DNA from: Arthrobacter sp. ES3-54
GTDB lineage: Bacteria > Actinomycetota > Actinomycetes > Actinomycetales > Micrococcaceae
Direction: 5' to 3'
Assembly: GCF_029504395.1 (NCBI RefSeq)
Contig: NZ_JAQFIF010000007.1
Location: forward strand, 1-64,000
DNA: 64,000 bases
In this document: piece after piece, positions 10,774 through 19,606 of the stretch
Layout of the letters: each line of letters opens with the position of its first letter
Numbering within the stretch: the first letter of the stretch is position 1
Notes under the pieces: generated by a model
The model's input: only the letters and a program-made list of their open reading frames with translations
Told to the model about the DNA's origin: nothing
Database searches by the model: none
Position numbers and translations under genes: made by a program

Positions 10774-11130
10774 CTAGAGGCAGACGGCGATGACGTCCAG
10801 GCTCTTGCCGGCATAGCCTTCGGCGTCCTGCAGCGTTTCGCAGATGACGGCGAAGGAGAGGTCCGCGCGGAAAGCGGCAGGCACCTGCCAGATGAAGGTG
10901 ACAGGGGCCTCGCCGTCGTCCGTCACGGCATCCGCGACGTCGTGCAGCGAATCGTGCAGGGCATCCAGATCTGTGCCGTACTCATCGGGGATGTCCAGGA
11001 GTTCGCCGAACGTGTCCAGGACCTCCTGTTTGGTAGCAGCGGCGGGGACCACCAAGGCGCGGCGGCCGGCGTCGTCGATTTGCGCCGTGAGTTCTTCGAT
11101 GGTCCAGGTCTCAGCCGAGTAAATCTTCAT
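10774..11130 (-). CDS. barstar family protein (ribonuclease inhibitor-like)
   Basis: A 118-residue acidic protein. Its centre, with LLDIPDEYGTDLDALHD, matches the barstar core, in which helix 2 and the YG.NLDAL motif contact the barnase active site. The rest fits the small alpha/beta barstar fold, with a C-terminal strand (SLDVIAVCL). ATG 11130 is preceded by AAGGA. By family it would bind and inhibit a barnase-like RNase, but no barnase or other toxin gene is in the window. The gene sits just downstream of glgX with a 23-base gap and is probably cotranscribed with it. Confidence 0.8.
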   Translation of the reverse strand: MKIYSAETWTIEELTAQIDDAGRRALVVPAAATKQEVLDTFGELLDIPDEYGTDLDALHDSLHDVADAVTDDGEAPVTFIWQVPAAFRADLSFAVICETLQDAEGYAGKSLDVIAVCL

Positions 11131-11153
11131 GGGGTCCTTAAATTTCGAAATAG

Positions 11154-13268
11154 TTAGGTGCGGTAGATATTGATCGTGTTCGCCTGGACGAGGTCCCGTT
11201 CACCGGAGGCTACGCGGGCGCCCTGACGCCGGTCATGGAGTTCGGACGTTGTCACGCGAAGCTCGAAGAGCCGGTGCCCGAAGCCGTCATCGTTGCTCAG
11301 CTGCGGCAACGTGACCTTGACGTCGTCGGCGCCGCCGTTGACCACCACGAGGCCGTCCACGTGCCCGTCGTCGGACCCGTGCAGGAGCTGGATCACGCGG
11401 TGGCCGGGGTCATGCCACGTGTCGGTTGACATGGGCTTGCCGTCCACATCGAACCAGTGGAAGTAAGACTGGGTGTCACGGGCCGGGTAATCATGCGGCT
11501 GGCCGGCCAGGAACTCCTTGCGCAGCCGGATGACGCGCTTGGTGGTGCGCAGCATCGCGTGGGATTCCGTGGTGCTGGTCCAGTCGATCCAGGTGAGCGC
11601 GTTGTCCTGGCAGTAGGCGTTGTTGTTCCCCTGCTGGGTCCGGCCGATCTCGTCCCCGGCGGTGATCATGGGTACGCCCTGGGAAATCATCAGGCAGGCC
11701 ATCAGGTTCCGCCGGCTTTGGGCGCGCCGGGCGAGGATGTCGCCGTCTTCGGTGGGGCCCTCGAAACCGTGGTTGTAGCTGCGGTTGTCGCCGTGGCCGT
11801 CCCGGTTCTGCTCGCCGTTGGCCTCGTTGTGCTTGCGGTCGTAGGCGGTCAGGTCGGCCAGGGTGAAGCCGTCGTGGGCTGTGATCAAGTTCAGCGAGGC
11901 CAGCCGGGTCCTGCCCGAGGACTCGAACAACTGGGCGGAACCAGAGAGAGCGTCCGCGAGGCGGGCCACCGGGCCGCCGCTGCCGCCGCCGTCCATCGCG
12001 GCGCGGTCGGCGAGCCAGAAGCTGCGGACGGCGTCCCGGAAGTGGTCGTTCCAGTCCACCCAACCGGCCGGAAACCGGCCGGTCTGCCAGCCGCCGTAGC
12101 CGACGTCCCAGGGTTCGGAAATCAGCTTGACCCCGGACAGGACAGGATCGGCGCCCACCGCGACGAGGAAGGGGTGCCGCGGATCGAATTCGTTGGCGCT
12201 GTTCCGGCACAGCGTGACGGCAAGGTCGAAGCGGAAGCCGTCGATGTGGAACTCGCTCACCCAGTAGCGCAGGGAGTCCAGCACCAGCTGCACCACGCGA
12301 GGTTCGCCAAAGTTCAGGCTGTTGCCGCAACCCGTGGTGTCGACATACTTGCCGTGGCCGTCGTTGCGGTAATACTGCATCTCGCCCAGGCCACGGAAGC
12401 TCAGGGTGGGGCCGTCCGTGCCGCCCTCGGCGGTGTGGTTGTACACGACGTCGAGGATGACCTCGAGCCCGGCTGCATGCAGCAGTTTGATCATGCCCTT
12501 GAACTCGTCTTGGACCGCGCGGGCGCCGGCGGCCTGGGCGGCCGCGGTGGCGTAGCCGGGGTGCGGGGCGAAGAAGGCGGCTGTGTTGTAGCCCCAGTAG
12601 TTCGTCAGCCCGAGCTGCTGAAGGTGCGGCTCGTCCACGTGGAAATGGACGGGCAGCAGCTGGATGGCCGTGACACCCAGGGAGACTAGGTGCTCAATCA
12701 TGGCGGGGTGGGCCATCCCGGCGTATGTCCCCTGCAGTTCCTCCGGAATATCCGGGTGCAGCTTCGTCTGGCCCTTCACGTGGGCTTCGTAGACGATCGT
12801 GTTGCGCCACGGGACGCGCGGGCTGCGGTCCAGCCCCCAGTCAAAGTCGTCGCCGACCCGGACGCTGGTGATCAGACCCTCACGTTCGTCGACGCCCCGG
12901 CCATAGGGGTCCATCAGCAACGGCTGCTCGCCGACAGCATCAAAATCTGTGGCGGGCATGGACAGCGGGAGGGCCTCGTGTTCCGGGGAGGCCCGGAAGC
13001 CGTAGCGCGTCCCGGAGGGAATGCCCTCCACAATGCCGTGGTGCACGCCGTCGGTGTAATTGGGCAGGGTCTTTACCTGCCAGGTGCCCCCCGGCGCCTG
13101 ATACGCGATCTCCAGGGTGGTCACGCCGGGCGCGTAGACGGCCACGTTGGCGCACTCACCCCGGGGATCGTCCACTGCCGGTGATCCGGTGTGCGGAGTG
13201 CTGATCCCCAGCGGAAACGCCCGCGAAGCGTCTACGGTGGAAGCGGTATCTATGTAAGACATAACCAT
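11154..13268 (-). CDS. glgX: glycogen debranching enzyme GlgX (isoamylase type)
   Basis: A 704-residue GH13_11 enzyme hydrolysing alpha-1,6 branches of glycogen trimmed by phosphorylase. An N-terminal CBM48 is followed by the barrel with VVYNHTAEG, GFRFDLAV (nucleophile Asp), LISEPWDVG (acid Glu) and TAHDGFTLAD. ATG codons at 13268 and 13262 are both possible starts. It lies near glgP and the glgE operon, so one 13-kb block holds both synthesis and breakdown of alpha-glucan. A second possibility, TreX used in TreY/TreZ trehalose synthesis, is less likely since treY and treZ are absent here. Confidence 0.9.
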   Translation of the reverse strand: MVMSYIDTASTVDASRAFPLGISTPHTGSPAVDDPRGECANVAVYAPGVTTLEIAYQAPGGTWQVKTLPNYTDGVHHGIVEGIPSGTRYGFRASPEHEALPLSMPATDFDAVGEQPLLMDPYGRGVDEREGLITSVRVGDDFDWGLDRSPRVPWRNTIVYEAHVKGQTKLHPDIPEELQGTYAGMAHPAMIEHLVSLGVTAIQLLPVHFHVDEPHLQQLGLTNYWGYNTAAFFAPHPGYATAAAQAAGARAVQDEFKGMIKLLHAAGLEVILDVVYNHTAEGGTDGPTLSFRGLGEMQYYRNDGHGKYVDTTGCGNSLNFGEPRVVQLVLDSLRYWVSEFHIDGFRFDLAVTLCRNSANEFDPRHPFLVAVGADPVLSGVKLISEPWDVGYGGWQTGRFPAGWVDWNDHFRDAVRSFWLADRAAMDGGGSGGPVARLADALSGSAQLFESSGRTRLASLNLITAHDGFTLADLTAYDRKHNEANGEQNRDGHGDNRSYNHGFEGPTEDGDILARRAQSRRNLMACLMISQGVPMITAGDEIGRTQQGNNNAYCQDNALTWIDWTSTTESHAMLRTTKRVIRLRKEFLAGQPHDYPARDTQSYFHWFDVDGKPMSTDTWHDPGHRVIQLLHGSDDGHVDGLVVVNGGADDVKVTLPQLSNDDGFGHRLFELRVTTSELHDRRQGARVASGERDLVQANTINIYRT

Positions 13269-13383
13269 TGCTTAAAGCTTAGCCGGGCCGGACAAGTGGC
13301 CCCCGTTTTCGTTTTCATGACGTTTTGCAGTGTACGGACCGCCGCACTGCATACTGTAATGAAGCGCCGAGTTGGAGGTAAAT

Positions 13384-14187
13384 GTGCGCGTTGCACTAGC
13401 CCAAATCGTCACCGGCCGCGATCTGGCCGCGAACCTGGCCCTCGTGGACGGCTACGCGCGCCAGGCAAAGGCCGGCGGCGCGGACCTGGTGGTGTTCCCG
13501 GAAGCGACCATGCGGGCCTTCGGCAATTCGCTCCTGGACATCGCCGAGCCACTGGACGGTCCGTGGGCTGCACGCGTGCGCGCCCTCGCCGCGGAGCTCG
13601 GCATAGTTATCGTCGCGGGTATGTTCACCCCTGGCACTGCCGGCAATGGCGCCAAGGTGCGCAACACCCTGCTGGTCACCGGCCCCGGCCTTGAGGCCAG
13701 CTACGACAAAATCCACCTCTTCGATGCCTTCGGTTTCGCCGAGTCCGACACTGTTGACGCCGGCACCGCCCCCGTCACCTTCGAACTCGACGGCGTGACC
13801 TTCGGCCTCGCCACCTGCTACGACGTCCGCTTCCCGGACCTGTTCACGGAAAACGCGGATCGCGGGGCCGACGTAAACATTGTGTGCGCCTCTTGGGGAT
13901 CAGGCCCCGGCAAGGCCGACCAGTGGAAGCTCCTGGCCCGCGCCCGCGCCCTGGACTCCACCACTCTGGTCCTTGCCTGCGGCCAGGGCGACCCCGCCAG
14001 TCAGGGCATCCCGGTCAAGGGTTCCGCCCCCACCGGCGTCGGGCACTCCGTGGTCGTGTCCCCCATGGGCGACATCCTGGACGAGCTCGACGGCGCCCCG
14101 GGCCTGCTATTCGCCGACCTCGACACCGCCGCCGTCAAGGAAGCCCGCACCAAACTCCCGGTCTTAGCCAACCGGCACAAGTTCTAA
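13384..14187 (+). CDS. carbon-nitrogen hydrolase (nitrilase superfamily)
   Basis: A 267-residue cytoplasmic amidohydrolase with the full Glu-Lys-Cys triad: E40 in VVFPEATM, K109 in YDKIHLFDAFGF and C145 in ATCYDVRFPDLF. These motifs are closest to the Nit/omega-amidase-like branch, which cleaves small amides such as deaminated glutathione or omega-amides; the actual substrate cannot be read from sequence. GTG 13384 has GGAG six bases upstream (13374-13377), which favours it over the TTG at 13372. It diverges from glgX. Confidence 0.85.
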   Translation: MRVALAQIVTGRDLAANLALVDGYARQAKAGGADLVVFPEATMRAFGNSLLDIAEPLDGPWAARVRALAAELGIVIVAGMFTPGTAGNGAKVRNTLLVTGPGLEASYDKIHLFDAFGFAESDTVDAGTAPVTFELDGVTFGLATCYDVRFPDLFTENADRGADVNIVCASWGSGPGKADQWKLLARARALDSTTLVLACGQGDPASQGIPVKGSAPTGVGHSVVVSPMGDILDELDGAPGLLFADLDTAAVKEARTKLPVLANRHKF

Positions 14188-14515
14188 GCCACCTGTTCCA
14201 CAGACAGATGCTTCTGACTGTGGTCACCACCCGCGGACATCGGCGCCCTGCCGTCGCTTAGCGGTCCTTAGCAAGACACCGCCGCCCGCTCGATTCTGCC
14301 CACCCGCGTCGATCACTTCGGTATTCACAATGACTTCCGCGGCTCATTCAGCCTGGCGACGCGCAAACGCCCTGGCGCTAGGGGTATTCGGGTCGCGGGA
14401 AGACATCAGCGCGTCGCAGAAGGAAATGCGCGTCGCAGGAAGGAACGTGCGTCCTGCGTCGAGGTACTTCGGAGGAACATCAGAGCCAAGGAGAACCCCG
14501 ATTCTGAGCGTTAAA

Positions 14516-14649
14516 GGCAACTGCTCCCTCACGAGACGTGAGGGAGCAGTTGCCCCTAACAGCGAACGGTGCGAAAGCAACCGGCGAAAGGTGACGGAGC
14601 GTCTGAGACGGAAGCGGAGTTTTGCTAAGGAGCGCATCGCCGACCAGAG
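14516..14649. repeat. hairpin-plus-tail repeat element, copy 1
   Basis: A perfect 18-bp inverted repeat (14516-14533 with 14537-14554) closes on an AGA loop. Its core is GCTCCCTCAC/GTGAGGGAGC. After 29 bases comes a 66-base tail (14584-14649) identical to the tail of copy 2, and the tail itself contains degenerate forms of the core (GTGACGGAGC, GCTAAGGAGC). There is no T-run on either side, so it does not look like a simple terminator. Confidence 0.85.
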
Positions 14650-14687
14650 CGCAACAAGGCAGACGCTGCCCACCGTTTTCGAGATAA

Positions 14688-14799
14688 ACGGAAACGCTCC
14701 CCCACAAGGTGTGAGGGAGCGTTTCCGTAGTGCGCGAAAGGTGACGGAGCGTCTGAGACGGAAGCGGAGTTTTGCTAAGGAGCGCATCGCCGACCAGAG
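14688..14799. repeat. hairpin-plus-tail repeat element, copy 2
   Basis: The inverted repeat has arms from 14688 and up to 14727, with one mismatch in the stem. It shares the GCTCCC..GGGAGC core with copy 1, but the outer arm bases differ on both sides in a way that keeps pairing. The 66-base tail (14734-14799) is identical to copy 1 at a 150-base offset. Confidence 0.85.
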
Positions 14800-14846
14800 A
14801 GGCTTGAGGCCGCCCGCGGCCGAAAGCGTCGACGGGAGGTGTCTAA

Positions 14847-14927
14847 GCGACGGCAAAACCCCGCTTCTGGCGGAACCCAGCCACGACTCCGGCGACGGCA
14901 AAACCCCGGTTCCGGCGGAACCCAGCC
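14847..14927. repeat. pair of 36-bp direct repeats
   Basis: Positions 14847-14882 and 14892-14927 match with only two differences at a 45-base spacing. Each contains GACGGCAAAACCCC and GGCGGAACCCAGCC. They lie directly downstream of the rlmB stop codon, adjacent to the hairpin-plus-tail elements. Confidence 0.8.
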
Positions 14928-14942
14928 CGCCCCGAAGTGGGA

Positions 14943-15944
14943 CTACTTGGCGGCGCGCTGGCGGGAGATTTCGTAGAGGGAGATGCCGACTGCCATGGAG
15001 GCGTTCAGGGATTCCATGGCGGAGTCGATCGGGATCGAGACGATCTGGTCGCAGTTTTCGCGGACCAGGCGGCTCAGGCCCTTGCCCTCGGACCCTACGA
15101 CGATGCACACCGGTTCGGTGGCCAGGGCGAGTGCGGGCAGCGAGACGTCGCCGTCACCGTCGAGGCCCAGGACGTAGATGCCCATGTTCTTGAAGGCCTT
15201 GAGCGTGTTGTTCAGGTTGGCCGCGCGTGCGACGGGGACGCGGACGGCCGCGCCGGCGCTGGTCTTCCAGGCCGAGGCGGTGACGCCCACGGAGCGGCGC
15301 TCCGGGACGATGACGCCGTGCCCGCTGAAGGCCGAGACGGAGCGGATGATCGCGCCCAAGTTGCGGGGATCCGTGATGCCGTCGAGGGCAACGAAGAGCG
15401 GGGCGTTGGATACGTGGCCCTTCTTCCAGGACTCGAGGGTCTCCTCGGCGAGCTCGTAGGCGTCCTGGTATTCGTACGGCGGGATCTGCAGCACGAGGCC
15501 CTGGTGGATGGCGTCGTCGGTCATGCGATCGAGCTCGGGCTTGCCGGTTTCCATCAGCGGGATGCCGCGTTCGGCGGCGAGCTTCAGGGATTCCTTGACA
15601 CGGTCGTCCATTTCGATGCGGACGGCGACGTGCAGGGCCTTGGCCGGGATGCCGGCGCGCAGGGCTTCGACCACCGAGTTGCGCCCGGTGACAACTTCTT
15701 CCGTGGCGCGGCCCTTGGGACCGGAACGGCCGGTGCGGGCGGCGGCGCTGGTAGTGCGGCTGCCACTGGCGCGCTTGGCCTCGGAACGTTCCGAGAGCTG
15801 CTTGTTCTTGAACGCCTTGTGGTAGGGGCGGTCCTCCGCCTTCGGCGTGGGGCCCTTGCCCTCAAGTGCCTTGCGGCCGTGACCGCCGGTTCCGACGGAG
15901 GGGCCCTTCTTCAATTTGACCGAGCGGCGACCGTTGTTGGCCAT
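14943..15944 (-). CDS. rlmB: 23S rRNA (guanosine-2'-O-)-methyltransferase, TrmH/SpoU family
   Basis: A 333-residue SpoU/TrmH-family knot methyltransferase, probably RlmB acting on G2251 of 23S rRNA. The first ~90 residues are a basic, disordered extension common in actinobacterial members. Then follow the substrate-binding domain (VTGRNSVVEALR) and the knot domain with DPRNLGAIIRS, VGSEGKGLS and SLNASMAVGISLYE. ATG 15944 has AAGGG upstream; a GTG at 15953 is also in frame. It follows cysS, as in Mycobacterium tuberculosis (Rv3579c-Rv3580c), supporting a conserved operon. Confidence 0.92.
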   Translation of the reverse strand: MANNGRRSVKLKKGPSVGTGGHGRKALEGKGPTPKAEDRPYHKAFKNKQLSERSEAKRASGSRTTSAAARTGRSGPKGRATEEVVTGRNSVVEALRAGIPAKALHVAVRIEMDDRVKESLKLAAERGIPLMETGKPELDRMTDDAIHQGLVLQIPPYEYQDAYELAEETLESWKKGHVSNAPLFVALDGITDPRNLGAIIRSVSAFSGHGVIVPERRSVGVTASAWKTSAGAAVRVPVARAANLNNTLKAFKNMGIYVLGLDGDGDVSLPALALATEPVCIVVGSEGKGLSRLVRENCDQIVSIPIDSAMESLNASMAVGISLYEISRQRAAK

Positions 15945-16066
15945 GAGTTTCACCCTTTAAATACGCGATTCGTTGATAAGTCTGACCTCCAGTCTACTGA
16001 CTCGAGTTAAATCCTCGACCGGAAGGGACGACGACGGCCCACTTCACCGGCCGTCGTCAACGAGGT

Positions 16067-17524
16067 TCAGCCGCGCTTCAGGCTCCAGCTCGCCCCGTCC
16101 GGGCCGTCCTCGACGACAACGCCAGCGGCGGCCAGGGTGTCCCGGATGGCGTCGGACGCAGCCCAGTCCTTGGCGGCCCGAGCCTGTGCCCGCGCCTCCA
16201 GTTGCGCCTCAACCAGGACACCCAGGGCTGTGGTGGCGTGCTCGTCGACTGCCGGCGCCGCGGTGTCGTTGAGACCAAGGACACGCATCATGTCGGTGAC
16301 GCTGGCCAGTGCCTGCCCCGCGGCGTCGCGATCACCGTCCGTGAGAGCCGTGTTACCGGCGCGGACTGTGTCGTGCAGGACGGCGAGGGCCTGCGGCACG
16401 TTGAGGTCATCGTCCATGGCGGCCGCGAAGGCATCCGGAACTGTGCCGTAGCTGAATACGCCGACCGCGCCGTCATGCGCCATCGTGCTCCGAAGTGCGC
16501 GGCTGATGAACCCGTCAATGCGTTCGACGGCGGCGGCGGCCTCCTGCAGGGACGTCGGCTGATAATCCAGGACCGAGCGGTACTGCGCCTGCCCGAGGTA
16601 GTACCGGACGACGCGCGGCGGGGCGAGTTCGAGCATTTCCGCCGGGCTGACGGTGTTGCCGATGGACTTGGACATCTTCTCGCCGGCGTAGGTGACCATG
16701 CCGTTGTGCATCCAGAAGTTGGCGAAGCCGTGGCCGGCCGCCTGCGACTGCGCCATTTCGTTCTCGTGGTGCGGGAAGCGCAGGTCCAGTCCGCCGCCGT
16801 GGATGTCGAACTCGGTGCCGAGGTACTTGGTCACCATCGCGGAGCATTCGAGGTGCCAGCCCGGGCGGCCGGGGCCCCACGGGGAGGCCCAGCTCGCCGT
16901 CGTCGGCTCCCCGTCCTTGTAGCCCTTCCACAGCGCGAAGTCGCGGGGGTCCTTCTTGCCGCGCGGGTCGGCGTCCGGGGCCCCCTGCATGTCGTCTAGT
17001 TTTTGGCGCGTCAGCGTTCCGTATTTGGACCAGGAACGCACGTCGAAGTAGACGTCGCCGGAGTCGTCGAGGGCCGGGTAGGCGTGGCCGCGGTCGATCA
17101 GCTGCTGGATGAGGGCGTGCATTTCCGGGATGTGCCCGGTGGCGCGAGGCTCATAGGTGGGGCGGGAGACGCCCAGGGTGTCGTAGGCCTTGAGGAATTC
17201 CTGCTCGTAGCGGTAAGCCAGGGCCCACCATTCCTCGTTGCGCAGCGCCCCGGGCTCGTCTTCAAAGTCGGGGCCGAAGGACGCTGCGGACTTGACGAGG
17301 ATCTTGTCATCGATGTCGGTGACGTTGCGGACCGCCGTCACGCGGAAGCCCCGGTACTGCAGCCAGCGGGTCAGCTGGTCGAACGCGATGGCCGAGCGGA
17401 TGTGGCCGACATGTGGCATGCCCTGCACGGTGGCTCCGCAGTAGTACAGGCTCACGTTGCCAGGTACCAGGGGGACGAAGTCGCGGACTTCGGCGGATGC
17501 AGTGTCGTAAAAGCGCAGGGTCAC
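16067..17524 (-). CDS. cysS: cysteinyl-tRNA synthetase
   Basis: A 485-residue class I synthetase charging tRNA-Cys. It shows [18 protein letters not shown] with the zinc Cys and the HIGH-type motif, WHLECSAM and [15 protein letters not shown] (zinc ligands), and the KMSKSIGN signature. The C-terminal helical anticodon domain is complete, so the length is normal. In actinobacteria a paralogue (MshC) makes mycothiol, but the full C-terminal region and the position beside rlmB, ispF and ispD indicate the true synthetase. Confidence 0.96.
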   Translation of the reverse strand: MTLRFYDTASAEVRDFVPLVPGNVSLYYCGATVQGMPHVGHIRSAIAFDQLTRWLQYRGFRVTAVRNVTDIDDKILVKSAASFGPDFEDEPGALRNEEWWALAYRYEQEFLKAYDTLGVSRPTYEPRATGHIPEMHALIQQLIDRGHAYPALDDSGDVYFDVRSWSKYGTLTRQKLDDMQGAPDADPRGKKDPRDFALWKGYKDGEPTTASWASPWGPGRPGWHLECSAMVTKYLGTEFDIHGGGLDLRFPHHENEMAQSQAAGHGFANFWMHNGMVTYAGEKMSKSIGNTVSPAEMLELAPPRVVRYYLGQAQYRSVLDYQPTSLQEAAAAVERIDGFISRALRSTMAHDGAVGVFSYGTVPDAFAAAMDDDLNVPQALAVLHDTVRAGNTALTDGDRDAAGQALASVTDMMRVLGLNDTAAPAVDEHATTALGVLVEAQLEARAQARAAKDWAASDAIRDTLAAAGVVVEDGPDGASWSLKRG

Positions 17525-17629
17525 CGCTCCAGATTAGCCGATGGCGCTCCGCGGCTTTACCTACGGCTTACCCGCGGCTTTACCGGGGGGCGGCAGGCCC
17601 GGGAGTCCGGGAGCCTCCGATCCGGCAAC

Positions 17630-17980
17630 CTACTTGCAGTATTGCCCGATCTTGTTGATCTGCTCCGTGAGCTGGGCTGTCTGTTCGGCGGTCTTGGTTC
17701 CCGTGGGGCTCGCCGCAACCTGCTTCATGATGTCGGCCATCTGCTGGATAGGGGCGCCCACTTCCGGCGCCACCTTGTCCGCAACTTCCTGGTAGTGCTG
17801 GCCAATCTGCCCGGCCTGCTCCTTCGCGCTCCCGGAGGGCACGAAGGTGTCGTTGTTGAGGAACTTGCAGCTTTCCTCAACACTCAACTTCGGCGTGGCG
17901 CTGGGTGCCGTCGTCGAGCCGGCACAGCCGCTCAGCATGGTCCCTGCCACGAGTACGACGGCGGTCAGCAGCTTTTTCAC
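17630..17980 (-). CDS. putative small lipoprotein
   Basis: A 116-residue secreted lipoprotein of unknown function. It has a short signal peptide starting KKLLTAVVLVAG with lipobox MLSGC, then a Ser/Thr/Pro linker and a helical region rich in Glu, Gln and Lys. Two Cys (in ESCKFL and the C-terminal YCK) could pair. GTG 17980 has AGGAGA seven bases upstream, which excludes the longer upstream frame. It sits between cysS and ispF on the same strand, so it may be part of that operon. I do not recognise a family. Confidence 0.75.
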   Translation of the reverse strand: MKKLLTAVVLVAGTMLSGCAGSTTAPSATPKLSVEESCKFLNNDTFVPSGSAKEQAGQIGQHYQEVADKVAPEVGAPIQQMADIMKQVAASPTGTKTAEQTAQLTEQINKIGQYCK

Positions 17981-18083
17981 GGCGGGTCTCCTGGCGGTTC
18001 GGAACGGGAGGTCACAGTCGGGTCTTCCCCTCAAGCGTAGGGGACCGGGGCCGGCAGTGTTTAAAGTGTTTAGGCTGCGTTGG

Positions 18084-18590
18084 TTAGCCGGCCGGATAGA
18101 CCAGCGCTGTTGCGACGGCCGAGATCCCCTCGCCCCGGCCGGTAAATCCGAGTCCGTCGCTCGTGGTGGCTGTGACGCTGACCGGTGCTGCGGCAGCCGC
18201 GCTGAGGACCCGCTGGGATTCCTCCCGCCGCGGGCCGAATTTGGGCCGGTTGGCCACGAACTGAACGGCGATATTGCCGATTACGAACCCGTGGGCGCGA
18301 ACAATCCTGGCGGCCTCTGCCAGCAGGGTCACGCCGGACGCCCCGGCATACTCGGGCCGGTCCGTACCGAAATGCGTGCCGAGGTCCCCTATCCCGCAGG
18401 CCGAGAAAAGCGCGTCGGCCGCGGCGTGCGCCACGGGGTCGCCGTCGGAGTGGCCGGAGAGTCCCCGCTCCCCCTCCCAGAAGAGTCCGCCGAGCCACAA
18501 CGGCTGCGGCATGTCTTCGGCGGCGTAGGCATGGACATCGATCCCGATCCCGGTCCTGGGGATCAGCGGCGCGTTGGTGGACATGCTCAT
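18084..18590 (-). CDS. ispF: 2-C-methyl-D-erythritol 2,4-cyclodiphosphate synthase
   Basis: A 168-residue MEP-pathway enzyme forming the cyclodiphosphate en route to isoprenoids. It has the metal-binding GIDVHAY near the N-terminus, the substrate loop [26 protein letters not shown] and the C-terminal [15 protein letters not shown]. The length is normal for a trimeric IspF. Its ATG overlaps the ispD stop by four bases (ATGA), so the pair is translationally coupled. Confidence 0.96.
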   Translation of the reverse strand: MSMSTNAPLIPRTGIGIDVHAYAAEDMPQPLWLGGLFWEGERGLSGHSDGDPVAHAAADALFSACGIGDLGTHFGTDRPEYAGASGVTLLAEAARIVRAHGFVIGNIAVQFVANRPKFGPRREESQRVLSAAAAAPVSVTATTSDGLGFTGRGEGISAVATALVYPAG

Positions 18591-19426
18591 CCCTCCACCC
18601 AGCGCACACCCAGGGGCCCCTCGAGGAGGCCTTCAGCCAGGATCAGGTCCAGGGGCGTGGTGATCTTCAGGGACTGGCTGGCGCCGCGCACGGCGTGGAC
18701 GGGGACACCGATCAGCTCCACGAGCATCGCGTCGTCCGTGACGAGGGCGGCCTGGCCGGCGTCGAACCCGGCGGCAGCCTCGTGGGCACGTTTGAGGGTG
18801 GTGAAGGCGAATCCCTGCGGCGTCTGCACGGCGCGGAGCGACTCCCGCGGCGCCGTCCCGGTGACCAGCTCGGGGGCCACCGCTGCGCCGTCGCCGGTGG
18901 TCGGTTCGACGGTCTTGACCGTATCGACCACCGGAATCACCGGAATGACGGCCGAGGCACCGGCGGCAAGCGCCGCTGCCACTCGATGAAAGACGGCCTC
19001 TGGCACCAATGCCCGGGCGGCATCGTGGACCAGAACCGATTCGGTATCAGGCAGGAGGGCAGCCATCGCAGCGCGGACGGAATCGGCGCGGTTCGCACCG
19101 CCGTCGACCACCGTGACGACTGGGACCTGGACCCCGTAAGGGGACTCCGCCGTGAGGCCGTGCCCGGCCGCAAGCTCTTGCGCGAAGGCCTCGCACAGCG
19201 CCCGCAGCTCGGTGTCCCCCGGTGGGATCGCAACGCAGATCTGCTGCGCGATCCCGGCGGCTGCCACGCCGCGCAGGGCGTGGGTGAGGATACTGTCCCC
19301 GCCGAGAGGCACTTTTGCTTTCGGCATGCCGTAGCCCAGCCGCTGGCCGGAGCCGGCGGCCACAACAATGACCGCGGTGGCGGGACCGGCCGGTGACGTA
19401 TTCGTCGGTGCAGTATCCATGCGCAC
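18587..19426 (-). CDS. ispD: 2-C-methyl-D-erythritol 4-phosphate cytidylyltransferase
   Basis: A 279-residue cytidylyltransferase, the third step of the MEP pathway. The CTP-binding loop is [35 protein letters not shown] and AVQTPQGF are also present. An N-terminal tail of about 15 residues precedes the fold. GTG 19426 and ATG 19420 are alternative starts. It lies upstream of ispF and downstream of carD on the same strand, but a terminator after carD suggests its own promoter. Confidence 0.95.
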   Translation of the reverse strand: MRMDTAPTNTSPAGPATAVIVVAAGSGQRLGYGMPKAKVPLGGDSILTHALRGVAAAGIAQQICVAIPPGDTELRALCEAFAQELAAGHGLTAESPYGVQVPVVTVVDGGANRADSVRAAMAALLPDTESVLVHDAARALVPEAVFHRVAAALAAGASAVIPVIPVVDTVKTVEPTTGDGAAVAPELVTGTAPRESLRAVQTPQGFAFTTLKRAHEAAAGFDAGQAALVTDDAMLVELIGVPVHAVRGASQSLKITTPLDLILAEGLLEGPLGVRWVEG

Positions 19427-19457
19427 AAGACTACGTCCCCGCGCCCTCGACTATCCC

Positions 19458-19517
19458 GTTGCGCTATCAGTTGTGGCTGCTCTGGGCGCTCAGAGGGACC
19501 CAAAGTGATAGCGCAAC
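19458..19517. repeat. long-loop inverted repeat GTTGCGCTATCA
   Basis: GTTGCGCTATCA (19458-19469) recurs as TGATAGCGCAAC (19506-19517), a perfect 12-bp inverted repeat. The 36-base interior has a second small stem (CTCTG/CAGAG). It lies between the carD terminator and ispD and is not part of a gene. It could be a member of a dispersed palindromic repeat family or an operator for ispD. Confidence 0.7.
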
Positions 19518-19533
19518 CGAAAAAACGGCAAAA

Positions 19534-19563
19534 AGAAGCCCCGGCGGCCTGAGGCCACCGGGG
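19534..19563 (-). terminator. carD terminator
   Basis: CCCCGG and GGCC (19539-19549) pair with GGCC and CCGGGG (19553-19563) around TGA, with one mismatch. On the minus strand the hairpin is followed by TTCTTTTTG and then a TTTTTT run near 19525. It lies about 45 bases after the carD stop. Confidence 0.85.
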
Positions 19564-19606
19564 TTCGATTCTTATCTGCGCCGGCCCTGCTGGGGCCGGC
19601 CCTGTG

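Larger units (their letters stand above)
14188..14942. other. 755-base gene-free region carrying repeats
   Basis: Between the nitrilase gene and rlmB I see no supported coding sequence. The left third (14188-14500) is unremarkable apart from short GCGCGTCGCAG-like repeats near 14407. The middle holds two tandem hairpin-plus-tail elements, and the right part holds a 36-bp near-identical pair; both are listed separately. Open frames here simply read through the repeats. Confidence 0.7.

Noticed and set aside
14330-15193. Open frames through the repeat region
   Set aside because: They read through hairpins and direct repeats on both strands and contain no protein motifs.
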